Shown one piece after another: positions 46,507 to 55,953 of a stretch of DNA of 64,000 nucleotides. The notes under the pieces are model-generated. The model was not told the DNA's origin. It searched no databases and saw only the letters and a program-made list of their open reading frames with translations. This DNA is from Nocardioides jensenii JCM 1364 = NBRC 14755 (GTDB lineage Bacteria > Actinomycetota > Actinomycetes > Propionibacteriales > Nocardioidaceae), in NCBI RefSeq assembly GCF_001552535.1, contig NZ_BCRJ01000011.1:1-64000 (forward strand). The letters run 5' to 3'. The translations under genes and the position numbers were made by a program. The number at the start of each line of letters is the position of its first letter. The first letter of the stretch is position 1.

Positions 46507-48041
46507 GTGTCTACGGAGCATCCGCGACCCGTGACCGGCAGGCCTGGCTCTTCGGGCTCACCGGCCCCCAGTTCTTCATGGTGCTGGCCGCCGGGTTCCC
46601 GACCTGGATGGCGATCGCCATCGGGCAGTGGCTCGCACTGCTCGGCCTCGTCCCGATGTGGGGCGTGATTGCGCTACTGACCTGCCTACCGATCCGAGGC
46701 CACTCGGCCTTCCAGTGGATCGGCGTCCTGTTCCGGCACCTGGCCGGGGCAGCGTTCGGCTGGTCCCGGTTCCAGTCCAAGGCCGCCGCCGGTGACCTCG
46801 ACCTCGGCGACGCCGACGACGATGAGGACGACGGCGACGCGGGCGAGGCGGACCTGCCCGGCATCCTGTCCAGCATCCAGATCCACGACGGCCCGCCGAT
46901 GACCGGACAGACCGCACGCCCGGCGATCATCCAGAACCACGCAACCCGCACGTGGGCGGCCACCGCGCGGGTCGTCCACCCCGGCATCGGGATGAGCGAC
47001 GACGCAGATCGGTTCCGCATGGGCGCCGGCCTCACCGAGATGATGGAGGCCGCGACCGCCGGCAACCAGATCGACCTGGTCGTCGTTCAGGTCCGCACCA
47101 TCCCCGACGACGGCACCGAGCGCGACGAGTGGGTGCGTCACAACGCGCGCCCCGACGAGCCCGAGGTTTCAGCCCGGGTCAACGCTCAACTGGAGTCGAT
47201 GACCGCCGGCGCGGCCGTGCGCCGCGAGGCGTTCATTACCGTGGTGGTTCGCGAGGACGTCATCAACAAGGACGCCAAGCGCGCCGGGCGAGGCGTGATG
47301 GGCCGGGCGAGGATCCTGTACTCGGTGCTGGCCGAGGTCGAGGCCCGACTAACCGGGTCGATCGGCTGCACCCGGGTGTACTGGCTCGACAGCTCCGAGC
47401 TCGCAGTGGCGATCCGCACCGGGTTCGAGCCCGGTGATGCGCCCGCGCTCGCGGACGCGGCGATCCACCACCGCGAAGCCCCGGCGATCACGGCCGGTGT
47501 CCCGCTTGGCGCCGCCGGTCCGACGAACGCGTCGACCGCGCTGCGGTCCTACCGGCACGGGGAGTGGGAGTCGATCTCCTCCACCATCCTGCTGCCCCGC
47601 AAAGGCGCCCGGATGGGTGCGCTGGCGCGGGTGCTGGTCCCATCGCAGCCAGGCGAGCGGCGCGCGCTGACGGTGTTCTACCGGCCCGTCTCGCAGCAGG
47701 CGGCCGACCGGGCCACCGGCCGGGCGCAGATGTCAGCGGTGATGGCCGGCACGCTGCGCGAGAAGGCCGGCAAGGTCGAACGGGCCAAGGACCGCCAGTC
47801 GGTCGGCAAGCTGCACGAGCGCGACGAGAAGCTCGAGATGGGTCGCTCACTGGTCAAGGTGTCCTCGGCCGTCTCGGTCACGGTTCCGGCAGGGTGGAAC
47901 ATCCAGGACTTCGGCCGCCGTCTCGACGCCTCCATTCGTATCAGCGGCTTCACCCCACTCCCTCTGGACGGGGCACACGACGCGGCCTTCGCCGTGTCCG
48001 CGATCCCGCTGGGGGCAGGCCTGCCGAAGAAGCGCCGCTAA
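46503..48041 (+). CDS. SCO6880 family T4SS protein (VirB3/VirB4-N like)
   Basis: 512 aa. Two close transmembrane helices at the N-terminus (QFFMVLAAGFPTWMAIAIGQ; LVPMWGVIALLTCLPI), an acidic stretch near residue 100 (DADDDEDDGDAGEAD), then a large domain lacking a P-loop. In actinobacterial T4SS the SCO6880 protein sits directly before VirB4 and supplies the VirB3/PrgI-like membrane part. ATGA overlap upstream. Confidence 0.85.
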   Translation: MSVYGASATRDRQAWLFGLTGPQFFMVLAAGFPTWMAIAIGQWLALLGLVPMWGVIALLTCLPIRGHSAFQWIGVLFRHLAGAAFGWSRFQSKAAAGDLDLGDADDDEDDGDAGEADLPGILSSIQIHDGPPMTGQTARPAIIQNHATRTWAATARVVHPGIGMSDDADRFRMGAGLTEMMEAATAGNQIDLVVVQVRTIPDDGTERDEWVRHNARPDEPEVSARVNAQLESMTAGAAVRREAFITVVVREDVINKDAKRAGRGVMGRARILYSVLAEVEARLTGSIGCTRVYWLDSSELAVAIRTGFEPGDAPALADAAIHHREAPAITAGVPLGAAGPTNASTALRSYRHGEWESISSTILLPRKGARMGALARVLVPSQPGERRALTVFYRPVSQQAADRATGRAQMSAVMAGTLREKAGKVERAKDRQSVGKLHERDEKLEMGRSLVKVSSAVSVTVPAGWNIQDFGRRLDASIRISGFTPLPLDGAHDAAFAVSAIPLGAGLPKKRR

Positions 48042-48091
48042 CCCGAGAAGCGCGCAGACCCGGCCCGGCCTGAAACAACCCGGTCGTCAGA

Positions 48092-48124
48092 TGTCCGATT
48101 TGGCGGCCGGGCTGTTGCTTCTCC
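48092..48124 (+). promoter_or_regulatory. Conjugation promoter motif, copy C
   Basis: TGTCCGAT (48092-48099), 15 nt, TTGCTTCTCC (48115-48124), AGGC, then ATG 48129. The second box is identical to copy B. It lies in the 87-nt gap between SCO6880 and the VirB4 operon, where CCCGGCC/GGCCGGG arms could also form a hairpin. Confidence 0.75.
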
Positions 48125-48128
48125 AGGC

Positions 48129-48287
48129 ATGGAGCACCAATCCGCCCTGCCGAAGGAGACACCTGTGATGTCGACGCGATCGAGGAACCGCTCGGACCTG
48201 GGCGCGGCGGGACCGCCGCTGGTCGGTCGCCTGCACGCGATGGCGACCACGCACCCCTCGCCGCGCGTGACGACGGGGGAGTGGTGA
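48129..48287 (+). CDS. 52-aa probable leaderless ORF before virB4
   Basis: Starts MEHQSALPKETPV, 4 nt after the second box of promoter C, without a ribosome-binding site. Its stop overlaps the virB4 GTG (GTGA), so its translation would feed virB4. Basic, Ser/Thr/Arg/Pro-rich; no family recognised. Internal GTG/ATG at 48165-48170 preceded by AAGGAG is an alternative start. Confidence 0.5.
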   Translation: MEHQSALPKETPVMSTRSRNRSDLGAAGPPLVGRLHAMATTHPSPRVTTGEW

Positions 48288-49825
48288 GCGTGGCGGCGAC
48301 CAAGACCCGCGCTCGTGGTGGCTCGAAGACCTCGCGGCCGTCGTCGCGGACGATCGACGACCTGCTGTCGGACTTCGGGACCACGATGCCGCGCAAGGCG
48401 GCTCCGGTCGCGGATCCCCCGGCTGAAAAACTGTTCCCCGGTTCGGTCAAGCCCAACGGCGTACGCCGGATGGGGCATGGGTGGGCGGCCACGATGCCGC
48501 CGCTGGCCGGCTATCAGATGACCTCGGAGGAGACCCCGGTCCTGTGGCCTCTGATCTCCGGTGACGGGCTCCCGCCGTGGGGTGCCGAGATGGGATACGA
48601 CGTCCTCTCGGGCGGCAAGTTCTACTGCGACCCGATGGGCTGGGTGCTCGACGACTCGATCCCGGTCACCAACCCCAACATCTTCATCTTCGGCAAGCCG
48701 GGCCGCGGGAAGTCCGCGACCGTCAAGGCGTTCATGCTCCGGATGATCCGATACGGCTACCGGTCCCTGGTGCTCGGCGACGTCAAGGACGAGTACGAGG
48801 ACCTCGCCCGGTTCCTCGGCGTCGACCCGTTCCGCATCGGCCCCGGTCTCGCGGGCCGGATCAACCCACTCGACCTCGGCCCGCTCGGCGTGGACTGGGA
48901 CAAGCAGACTCGCGAGGAGCAGCACCGCCGCGCGAACGTGACCTTCAACCGCTGGCTGTTCCTGATCCGGGGCCTGATCGGCTCCCAGGGCGTGACGTTC
49001 ACCCCGACCGAGGAGCGGGTCATCAACAAGGTGCTGCGGCACCTGACCGGCTGGTCTGTTGGCGCCTCCCGGCTCAAGCCGGTCACCATCCCGCAAGTGT
49101 GGGCAGCACTGGACTCGCCCACGAAAGACCTGGTCGCGGACTGCCGCTACGCCACCGAGCAGGACTTCTACGACGGCACCCGGCCGCTGCGCGACGCGCT
49201 GGGTGCGCTGTGCGAGGGATCGCTGCAGGGCATGTTCGACACCGAGTCGACCTTCAACCCCGACTGGCGTGCACCGATCCAGACGCTGTCGCTGCGCTCG
49301 CTTCACGAGACCGGCAACAAGGTCGCCGTGGGCATCGCGCTGATGTGCCTCAACTCCTGGGGTCAGGGCATGCGGGAGACCGCATCGGCAGGTGATCGGC
49401 GGATCGTGCTCCGAGACGAGGCGTGGCTGCAGACCCGGCTGTCGCTGGACGCGGTCATGGCGCTGGACGCCAACCTGCGGCTTTCTCGCACCGAGGGCGA
49501 CATCCAGCTGGTGACCTACCACAAGCCCTCCGACCCGCTCTCGGCCGGCGACGAGGGCAGCCAGGCCGCTCAGATCGCCAAGGACCTGCTCAACCTCTCC
49601 GACGTGCGGATCTTGATGGGTCAGGACGACTCGGTCGCCGACGAGCTCGGCCGTCTGATGGGGCTCTCGGAGATGCAGCAGTCCGTGATCACGAACTGGG
49701 CGATGCAGGAGAAGGGCCGCGCCCTGTGGATGGTCGGCGACCAGCGGTACAAGGTGCAGACGCTGCTTACGCCTCTCGAAAGGCGGCTCACGTACACCAA
49801 CGACGCGATCGACCCGGTGACCTGA
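48284..49825 (+). CDS. virB4: VirB4-like T4SS ATPase
   Basis: 513 aa from GTG 48284. Walker A FGKPGRGKSATVKAFMLR near residue 130, LVLGDVKDEYEDLARFLG after it, Walker B-like RRIVLRDEAWLQTR, and the Gln/His motif DIQLVTYHKPSDPLS. It lacks the N-terminal VirB4 domain, which is consistent with SCO6880 just upstream providing that part. ATP-driven core of the secretion machine. Confidence 0.9.
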   Translation: MSVAATKTRARGGSKTSRPSSRTIDDLLSDFGTTMPRKAAPVADPPAEKLFPGSVKPNGVRRMGHGWAATMPPLAGYQMTSEETPVLWPLISGDGLPPWGAEMGYDVLSGGKFYCDPMGWVLDDSIPVTNPNIFIFGKPGRGKSATVKAFMLRMIRYGYRSLVLGDVKDEYEDLARFLGVDPFRIGPGLAGRINPLDLGPLGVDWDKQTREEQHRRANVTFNRWLFLIRGLIGSQGVTFTPTEERVINKVLRHLTGWSVGASRLKPVTIPQVWAALDSPTKDLVADCRYATEQDFYDGTRPLRDALGALCEGSLQGMFDTESTFNPDWRAPIQTLSLRSLHETGNKVAVGIALMCLNSWGQGMRETASAGDRRIVLRDEAWLQTRLSLDAVMALDANLRLSRTEGDIQLVTYHKPSDPLSAGDEGSQAAQIAKDLLNLSDVRILMGQDDSVADELGRLMGLSEMQQSVITNWAMQEKGRALWMVGDQRYKVQTLLTPLERRLTYTNDAIDPVT

Positions 49826-49898
49826 ATGTTCGCCGGATTTCTGACGGTTTCGCGTCGAACTTGCACCCGCTCGGCGTCTGCGTGAGGAGGCCGCAGTC

Positions 49899-52565
49899 GT
49901 GAAGAAGGGCATCCTCCTCGGCCTGCCGCTGGTGCTGATCGCTCCGCTGATGCTGCTCATGCTGGGCATGGGGAGCGCGAACATCGAGGCGGTCCGCGCG
50001 GCATGCGCCACCACGACCAACTCAACCGCGGGCGGGTCCTTCGGGATCGGCACGCTGAACTGGCGCGGCGCTTCGCACTACAACAAGAACCCCCACCCCG
50101 GCGAGCGGCCCTACAGCCAGCGTGTGCCGAACATGGCGACCAAGATCGGCGCCTCAGGGGCCTCGATCATCGGGTTCCAGGAGTTCGAGCCGCCACAGGC
50201 TGAGGCCTTCCTCGAGGCCACAGACGGGGCGTGGAAGATCGTGGCCGGCAAGCGCCGAGGGCACTCATCCACGGCGGACGCGATCGCCTATCAGCCCTCG
50301 GCCTGGAACGTCGACGAGGTCCGCTACGTCTCGATCAGGTACGGCGGCCCGATGATCCAGGTCCCTCTGGTGCGGTTCACCTCCACTTCAGGACTCGGGT
50401 CGATCTGGGTGCTCAACACCCACAACCCCGCCAACGCGGTCGGCGGCTCGGACGCGATGCGCGATGCCGCCGTCCGCGCCGAGGCCGAGGCGTTGGGGAA
50501 ACTGCAAGCCGCCGAGCCGAGCACGCCGCTGTTCCTCGTCGGCGACATGAACGACAAGGCCCGGTTCAAGCGACTGTTCTTGTCCCTGGCGTCGGGCTGG
50601 TCGGCCGCCAACCCCAGCGACCAGCAGATCGACTGGATCATGGGCAGCCCTGCCGTCACCTTCTCCGGCACCGTGGTCGACCGGAGCACCAACGACAAGG
50701 CGCACAACTACACCGACCACCCCTTCGTTCACACCACCGCCCAGCTGGCCGGCTCAGAGTCCGGTCGACCAGGAGCTAGCGCTGGTCTGGGTGTGATGCC
50801 CGCCAGCATCACGGCCACGCCCGGTGGGCCAGTCCGCGGTCAGGTGCTGGTCGCGAACGCCAACATCAAGACCCGCGGCGGCTTCAACCCCGGTGTCCGC
50901 GCCCTCGCCGGCCCGTCGCCGGACTTCATCACGCTCAACGAGGTCGAGGACGTGCCGCTGTCGCAGATGCGTTCCGCCGCGCCCGGCTACGACGCCTACC
51001 GCGAGGCGCAGCCGGCGGACACAAATGATGCTGGGCAGGCCATGGGGAGCGCGATCATGTGGCGCGCGGACACCTGGACGATGCTCGACGGTGGCCGCGT
51101 CAAGATCGTCGACGACGACCACACCGTGTTCAAGGGCACGAACAAGCTGTGGGACCGGTACGCCGCCTGGGGCATCTTCCAGCGCTCCGACGACGCGGTC
51201 GTCTCGATCATCGCGGTCCACCACATGAACAACGTCTATCGGTTCCCCCGCCAGTGGGGGAACCCGCCGATGAGCCGCGCCGAGCAGTACGGACTCGGCA
51301 TGGACTACCTGACCGACCTGGTCGGCGTCCTGGCCCCGTACGGGCCGGTGCTGGTGGGTGGCGACATGAACTCCCACCCCGGGGATGGGCCCAACGCGGC
51401 CGCGCCACGAATGGCGGCGGCCGGCTACCGCTACACCAAGGACTCCGGCGTCATCTACAACTTCTACGCCGCCCCCGTGGAAGTCACCAAGACCTGGGAG
51501 ATCAGAAAGGCCGCCGTCCACTCCGATCACCCCGCGTTGTTCACACGCATGGCCATGAACGGTGCCGGTCCCGGCACGAACGCACCCCCCGGCACCCAGC
51601 CCGGCGCAACCAGGCCGGCCGGCTGCCCACCGTGCCCGACCTCCGGGAACCTCGGCACACTGCTCCAGCCGGTCGCTGCGACCGGCAACCTCGAGGCCGC
51701 CAAGGTCGCGGCCTCGGCCGCCTACCAGGCCGGCTTCCGCGGGGAGGACCTGGTCACCGCGGTGGCCATCGCCCGTGTGGAGTCGACCTGGGATCCGAAG
51801 GCCACCAACGGGAGCCACTACGGGTTGTGGCAGATCTCCGCACAGCACAAAGGCAAGGTGCCCGGCTGGAACACGCAGGCCGACATCTTCGACCCGCTCC
51901 TCAACGCCCGCTACGCCTTCGCGCTCTACTCCGCTCGACCCGGGTCGGGTGAGGCCAAGTTCGCCGACTGGATCCCCTTCGAGAAGACCGACTACCACCA
52001 GTTCCTCGACGTCGCCCGCCAGGCGGTCGCCGCAACCGGCGGAGGCACCACGAACGTCGGCAACCCCGGCTGCACCGCCTCGCCGATCCAGGTCGCCGGT
52101 GAGCTCTCGGCCGCACTCAAGGCCCGCCTCGACGCCATGATGAACACCTCCAACGGCCTCTGCGGGCTGTCGTGGACCAGCGGCGCTCCCTGCACCTACG
52201 ACAACCAGTGCCCCAAGGTCGTCGACGCGCTCTACGGCGGCCCTGGCGTCGGCCGGGGCTACGGAAACGGGCAGGACGTCGCCCAAGGCATCATCAACGC
52301 CGGACTGGCCCAGTCCCACGGGACAGGCCTCGACCCGCTCCCGCCCGTGGGCGCCGTGGTCTCCTACAACACCGGCAACGGCGTCGGCCACGTGGCGATC
52401 TACGTGGGCGGCGGCAAGATCTTCGGCAACGACTACGGCTGTAGCGCGAACGGCGTCTATGGCTGCGTCGGGTTCGCCGACGTCCACACCCCCGGTGGCT
52501 CGGTCACCTGGGCCCTGCCCAAGCAGGCGTTTGACCTGGGCGGGATGCCGGCGGCGGCCGCGTAA
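49899..52565 (+). CDS. Secreted double EEP nuclease - lytic transglycosylase - CHAP protein
   Basis: 888 aa. N-terminal signal/anchor (residues 5-30). First endonuclease/exonuclease/phosphatase domain (about 48-283): IIGFQEFEPPQ, LNTHNPAN, LFLVGDMNDK, YTDHPF. Second EEP domain (about 308-555): DFITLNEVEDV, AVHHMNN, VLVGGDMNSHPGD, HSDHPALFTR. Both keep the metal/catalytic Glu, His, Asp-x-Asn and Asp-His residues. Then a goose-lysozyme/SLT-like domain (about 605-720) with catalytic Glu in AIARVESTWDPKATN and GLWQIS, and a C-terminal CHAP-like domain with Cys in DNQCPKVVDALYG and His in GHVAIYVGGGK. The last two open the cell wall for the T4SS, as VirB1/TcpG do. What two extracellular DNase-I-like domains do is not known; DNA or phospholipid cleavage are options. 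Confidence 0.85.
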   Translation: MKKGILLGLPLVLIAPLMLLMLGMGSANIEAVRAACATTTNSTAGGSFGIGTLNWRGASHYNKNPHPGERPYSQRVPNMATKIGASGASIIGFQEFEPPQAEAFLEATDGAWKIVAGKRRGHSSTADAIAYQPSAWNVDEVRYVSIRYGGPMIQVPLVRFTSTSGLGSIWVLNTHNPANAVGGSDAMRDAAVRAEAEALGKLQAAEPSTPLFLVGDMNDKARFKRLFLSLASGWSAANPSDQQIDWIMGSPAVTFSGTVVDRSTNDKAHNYTDHPFVHTTAQLAGSESGRPGASAGLGVMPASITATPGGPVRGQVLVANANIKTRGGFNPGVRALAGPSPDFITLNEVEDVPLSQMRSAAPGYDAYREAQPADTNDAGQAMGSAIMWRADTWTMLDGGRVKIVDDDHTVFKGTNKLWDRYAAWGIFQRSDDAVVSIIAVHHMNNVYRFPRQWGNPPMSRAEQYGLGMDYLTDLVGVLAPYGPVLVGGDMNSHPGDGPNAAAPRMAAAGYRYTKDSGVIYNFYAAPVEVTKTWEIRKAAVHSDHPALFTRMAMNGAGPGTNAPPGTQPGATRPAGCPPCPTSGNLGTLLQPVAATGNLEAAKVAASAAYQAGFRGEDLVTAVAIARVESTWDPKATNGSHYGLWQISAQHKGKVPGWNTQADIFDPLLNARYAFALYSARPGSGEAKFADWIPFEKTDYHQFLDVARQAVAATGGGTTNVGNPGCTASPIQVAGELSAALKARLDAMMNTSNGLCGLSWTSGAPCTYDNQCPKVVDALYGGPGVGRGYGNGQDVAQGIINAGLAQSHGTGLDPLPPVGAVVSYNTGNGVGHVAIYVGGGKIFGNDYGCSANGVYGCVGFADVHTPGGSVTWALPKQAFDLGGMPAAAA

Positions 52566-52620
52566 GCCGCGACGGAAGACAGGCGATCGCAGCGGAAGTC
52601 GAAAATCGGTCGCGCTGGTG

Positions 52621-52653
52621 TGTCCGATCGGCGCCGTTCTGGGTTGCCTTTCC
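52621..52653 (+). promoter_or_regulatory. Conjugation promoter motif, copy D
   Basis: TGTCCGAT (52621-52628), 15 nt, TTGCCTTTCC (52644-52653), AAGC, then ATG 52658. Again exactly 4 nt between second box and start codon and no ribosome-binding site. Confidence 0.75.
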
Positions 52654-52657
52654 AAGC

Positions 52658-53242
52658 ATGGACGTACGGATCGGCACCACAGTCGACGGCCAGGCCGCCG
52701 GGTTCGACACCAGCAGCGCCCGGCCGCTGATGCTGGTCGGCGACGTCGGCCGAGGCAAGACCACCACCGCGCGCTACCTCACCCGGTGGTGGCTGGCGAA
52801 CACCCGGCGGCATGCCCACGTGTACGCCCAAGCACCCAGCGAATGGGCAGACCTGCGCTGCGAGCCCGAGCACCCCGACCAGCTGGAAAACCCGGTCGGC
52901 AGCGACCGCCTCCTGGAAACCTGCCTGGTCGTGGTCGACGACATGGACCTGCTCGACGACAGCCGCATCTCCTTCCTGCCGCGGGGAAGGGCGCGAACGA
53001 TCCTGACCTCTCACGGCGGCAACACCCTGGCCGGCCGCGCGCTGCTCGACAACGAACTCGACTGCCTGGGCCTGGTCCGACGCGATCACGCCGACCCTGC
53101 CGAGGCCGCAGTCCTGGACGGGCAGGGCCGCCTGGACTGGCCGATCGGCACTGTCGCGGTCATCCCGGATCAGCGGGGGCCGATGGACTTCCCGTGTCAC
53201 CGCTGGCAGGCACCGGCCGGTGCATCGGCGGTGGCGCGATGA
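52658..53242 (+). CDS. Small P-loop ATPase of the T4SS region
   Basis: 194 aa. Walker A VGDVGRGKTTTARYL, Walker B CLVVVDDMDLLDD, and sensor-like RARTILTSHGG. It resembles a stripped-down FtsK/TraG-type motor without membrane segments. First gene of the coupling-protein operon, probably leaderless behind promoter D. A role with VirD4 in substrate handling is inferred from position. Confidence 0.78.
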   Translation: MDVRIGTTVDGQAAGFDTSSARPLMLVGDVGRGKTTTARYLTRWWLANTRRHAHVYAQAPSEWADLRCEPEHPDQLENPVGSDRLLETCLVVVDDMDLLDDSRISFLPRGRARTILTSHGGNTLAGRALLDNELDCLGLVRRDHADPAEAAVLDGQGRLDWPIGTVAVIPDQRGPMDFPCHRWQAPAGASAVAR

Positions 53243-53727
53243 GCATGGAACGTTCCCGGCGCGCCCGGTTCACCAACGTCGCCCCGACGGCGGGCGAGTG
53301 CACGGTGGCCGTCCTCCTCGCCGGGCTCTTCTTCTTCCTGATCACGCCGCTGGTCGTCCAGGGCGGTGTCGCGTGGGCCACCTCAGGGGGCTTCGCGCTG
53401 CCGAACGGGCACCTTCTGGACGCCTACGCCGGGCTGCTGCACGGCCACTTCGGTGCGGGCCTGCACCGCGGCGTCGCCGACACGCTGCCGTCGGATGCCG
53501 TGATGTGGGTGCTCACGCTCCTCGGCGAGATCCTGGTGCTCGGAGCCGCCGTCGTTGTCGGCATGTGGATGCGCGACCTGACCGGCACCGGCTCCCGGCA
53601 CGGCCTGGCAACCCCCACGCAGGCCGCGGAGGCCCTCGGGGTGCCGCGACTGCGCAGGAGCGCAGCGGTGATCCGACCAGACCTCTACGCCCGCTCCGGG
53701 CGCCGAACCCCCGTCGGCAGCAAATAG
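53239..53727 (+). CDS. Membrane protein paired with coupling protein
   Basis: 162 aa from ATG 53239, overlapping the ATPase stop (ATGA). Two transmembrane segments (about 25-46 VAVLLAGLFFFLITPLVV, and 93-113 MWVLTLLGEILVLGAAVVVG) and a basic tail. The coupling protein that follows has no membrane helices of its own, so this is likely its detached N-terminal anchor. Confidence 0.75.
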   Translation: MSMERSRRARFTNVAPTAGECTVAVLLAGLFFFLITPLVVQGGVAWATSGGFALPNGHLLDAYAGLLHGHFGAGLHRGVADTLPSDAVMWVLTLLGEILVLGAAVVVGMWMRDLTGTGSRHGLATPTQAAEALGVPRLRRSAAVIRPDLYARSGRRTPVGSK

Positions 53728-53761
53728 CCGACCCCAAATGCACAGCGGAAAGGAAGCCAAC

Positions 53762-55237
53762 GTGACCACAGCCCTCAAGCACGTGAACCCCCACGAGGTG
53801 GGCTGGCGGCTCGGCCAGGCCGGGCGCAGCGGACCCGAACTCTGGGTGCCCTTCGACCGAACCACGTGCGTGATCGGCCCCCAGGGTTCCGGCAAGACCC
53901 TAGACCTGCTGGTGCCCGCCCTGCTCGATACGCCCGGTGGCGCGCTGGTGACCCTCACGAAGCCCGAGGATCTGTTCCTCACCCTGGAGGCCCGGCAACG
54001 CGACGGCCGGCCAGTCGCGGTCCTCGACCCGTTCAACGCCGCCCCCGGCACCCCGGAGTTGGTGTGGGACCCGATCAACGGCTGTGAGGACGCGATGCTC
54101 GCTGAACGGCGGGCGAAGGCGTTCGCGAACGGAACCATCAAGGGCGCCACCTCTCAGTCCTCCGACCAGGCCGCCCGGTTCTACGCCGGCGAATGCGCCA
54201 AGGTCCTGCAGGCCTACTTCCACGCCGCGGCGATCGCCGGCATCGGTTTGGACGAGGTGCTGATGTGGGTCTCCAGCCCGCGCGAGTACCCGCAGGCCGA
54301 GGAGATCCTGCGTACCCACCCGGCCGCGGAGCCGCTGTGGGACGGTCTACTGCGCGGAGCCCTGTACGGCGACGAGCGGACCGCCGGCAACACGACCACC
54401 ACCGTCCAGCAGTCCATGGCGCTGTTCTTCCAGCGCTCGATCCGGGAACGCTGCGTCCCCTCCGCGACGCGAGCGGCGACCGACCTCGAGACCCTGATCC
54501 GGGCCCGCGGCACGCTCTATCTGCTCGGCCGCGACGACCCGTACGCGAGTGCGTCGCCGCTGATGACGGCAGTCACCGAGCAGATCCTGGACACCGCCAA
54601 GCGGCTTGGGGAGACCTCCCCGCACGGGCGGCTATGCCCACCGTTCCTGGCCTGCTTGGACGAGCTCCCGTCGACCGCGCCGATCCCGACGCTGTCGACC
54701 CGGATGGCCAACGAACGTGCCCTCGGGCTCTCCTTCATCCTCGCTGCCCAGACCTGGCGGCAATTCGTGGTCTGCTACGGCGAGGACGAGGCCCGCACCA
54801 TCTACGGGTTGTCGAACAACCTGGTGGTATTCGGTGGCGGCAAGGACATCCGCTTCTACCAAGAGCTCTCCGACCTGATCGGGTCGACCAGCCACACCGA
54901 GACCCGGTACTCGGCGCGCGGCCACGAATTGTTCGGCGTGATGGACCGGTCCTATGACCAGCGGCGGGTGCCGATCCTCGAACCGGCCGAGCTGCGCCGC
55001 ATCGAGCAGCGCAAGGCCCTGGTGCTGGCGGAGATGTACGACCCGATCATCGCGAACCTGCACCGCTGCATCGACGGCAAGCGCGGCAAGGAGCTGCTGG
55101 CCGCGCAGCAGCGTGCCCGGCTCGCAGCGCGCGGTCACGAGACCGTCGCACAGCCCATTCACCCGGTGACCGTCGAGCCCGCGACGCCGACCGAGCCGGT
55201 GGCCAGGACCCGGCAGCGGCTCGGGATGCCCAAGTAG
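53762..55237 (+). CDS. VirD4/TraG-type coupling protein, soluble ATPase part
   Basis: 491 aa from GTG 53762 with AGGAAG 7 nt before; ATG 53738 is possible. Walker A VIGPQGSGKTLDLLVPALL, Walker B FLACLDELPSTAPI, and SFILAAQTWRQF as the downstream motif of the TraD/VirD4 family. No transmembrane helix; the anchor seems to be the previous gene. It delivers DNA-relaxase complexes to the channel. No relaxase gene is visible in the window. Confidence 0.9.
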   Translation: MTTALKHVNPHEVGWRLGQAGRSGPELWVPFDRTTCVIGPQGSGKTLDLLVPALLDTPGGALVTLTKPEDLFLTLEARQRDGRPVAVLDPFNAAPGTPELVWDPINGCEDAMLAERRAKAFANGTIKGATSQSSDQAARFYAGECAKVLQAYFHAAAIAGIGLDEVLMWVSSPREYPQAEEILRTHPAAEPLWDGLLRGALYGDERTAGNTTTTVQQSMALFFQRSIRERCVPSATRAATDLETLIRARGTLYLLGRDDPYASASPLMTAVTEQILDTAKRLGETSPHGRLCPPFLACLDELPSTAPIPTLSTRMANERALGLSFILAAQTWRQFVVCYGEDEARTIYGLSNNLVVFGGGKDIRFYQELSDLIGSTSHTETRYSARGHELFGVMDRSYDQRRVPILEPAELRRIEQRKALVLAEMYDPIIANLHRCIDGKRGKELLAAQQRARLAARGHETVAQPIHPVTVEPATPTEPVARTRQRLGMPK

Positions 55238-55251
55238 GCGAGGAGCAGCCG

Positions 55252-55953
55252 ATGACGACACAAGGGCTCACCGGGCGGCACCCCTCCCATGTCGCCTCCC
55301 GCGCAGCGGGTGGGGCCGCCGCACCGAAAGGCCACGCGATGATGCCGCTGGTCGGGCTGATGGTGCGCCCGCTCCCCGAGCCCGGCCCCACCATCCGCAC
55401 GGCGATGGAGCAGCTGCAGCAGGCCAGCGTCGAACCGCCAGCCGATGAGGACGAGCTGCGCGAGCTCGCGCAGATGCCGCGGCCCTGGGACCCGGCCACA
55501 TGCACCGGGCTGATGCGCTCCGAGCTGTGGACGTGGCTGGACCTAGTCGCGATGTGGGTCAACGAGCAGCACCTGTGGAACGTGACCCGCCCCGGGATCC
55601 CTGAGTGCTGGCCCGCGCACCCGCACCTCGTGCACGACCTCGCCGTGCTGGCCTGCAGCCGCTACTACACCAGCTTCGCCGTCACCCCGGCCGCGCTGGA
55701 GGACTGGCACCGCTACGCGCTACCGGGGTTCCTCGAGCGGCTGCGAGACCGGCTCGGCGACGGCTGCCAGCCAAGCAAGCACCAGCCCCGGCCCCGGCAC
55801 GAACGCGACGAAACCCACGCCGCCACGCCCGTGCGTCGCGGCCGCAAGCAGCGCTACCGAGACGACGTCGACCGCGCCGGTGAACTGGCCGCGGCCGCCC
55901 CCCAACCCGACTACGCCAAGCCCGACCACGACGACCTTCACGAAAGGTGGTAG
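55252..55953 (+). CDS. DUF4913 protein
   Basis: 233 aa. Core with WTWLDLVAMWVNEQHLWNV and WPAHPHLVHDLAVLACSRYY, typical of DUF4913, a family of actinobacterial T4SS/ICE loci without known function. His/Asp/Arg-rich C-terminus. Start preceded by GAGGAG. Confidence 0.75.
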   Translation: MTTQGLTGRHPSHVASRAAGGAAAPKGHAMMPLVGLMVRPLPEPGPTIRTAMEQLQQASVEPPADEDELRELAQMPRPWDPATCTGLMRSELWTWLDLVAMWVNEQHLWNVTRPGIPECWPAHPHLVHDLAVLACSRYYTSFAVTPAALEDWHRYALPGFLERLRDRLGDGCQPSKHQPRPRHERDETHAATPVRRGRKQRYRDDVDRAGELAAAAPQPDYAKPDHDDLHERW

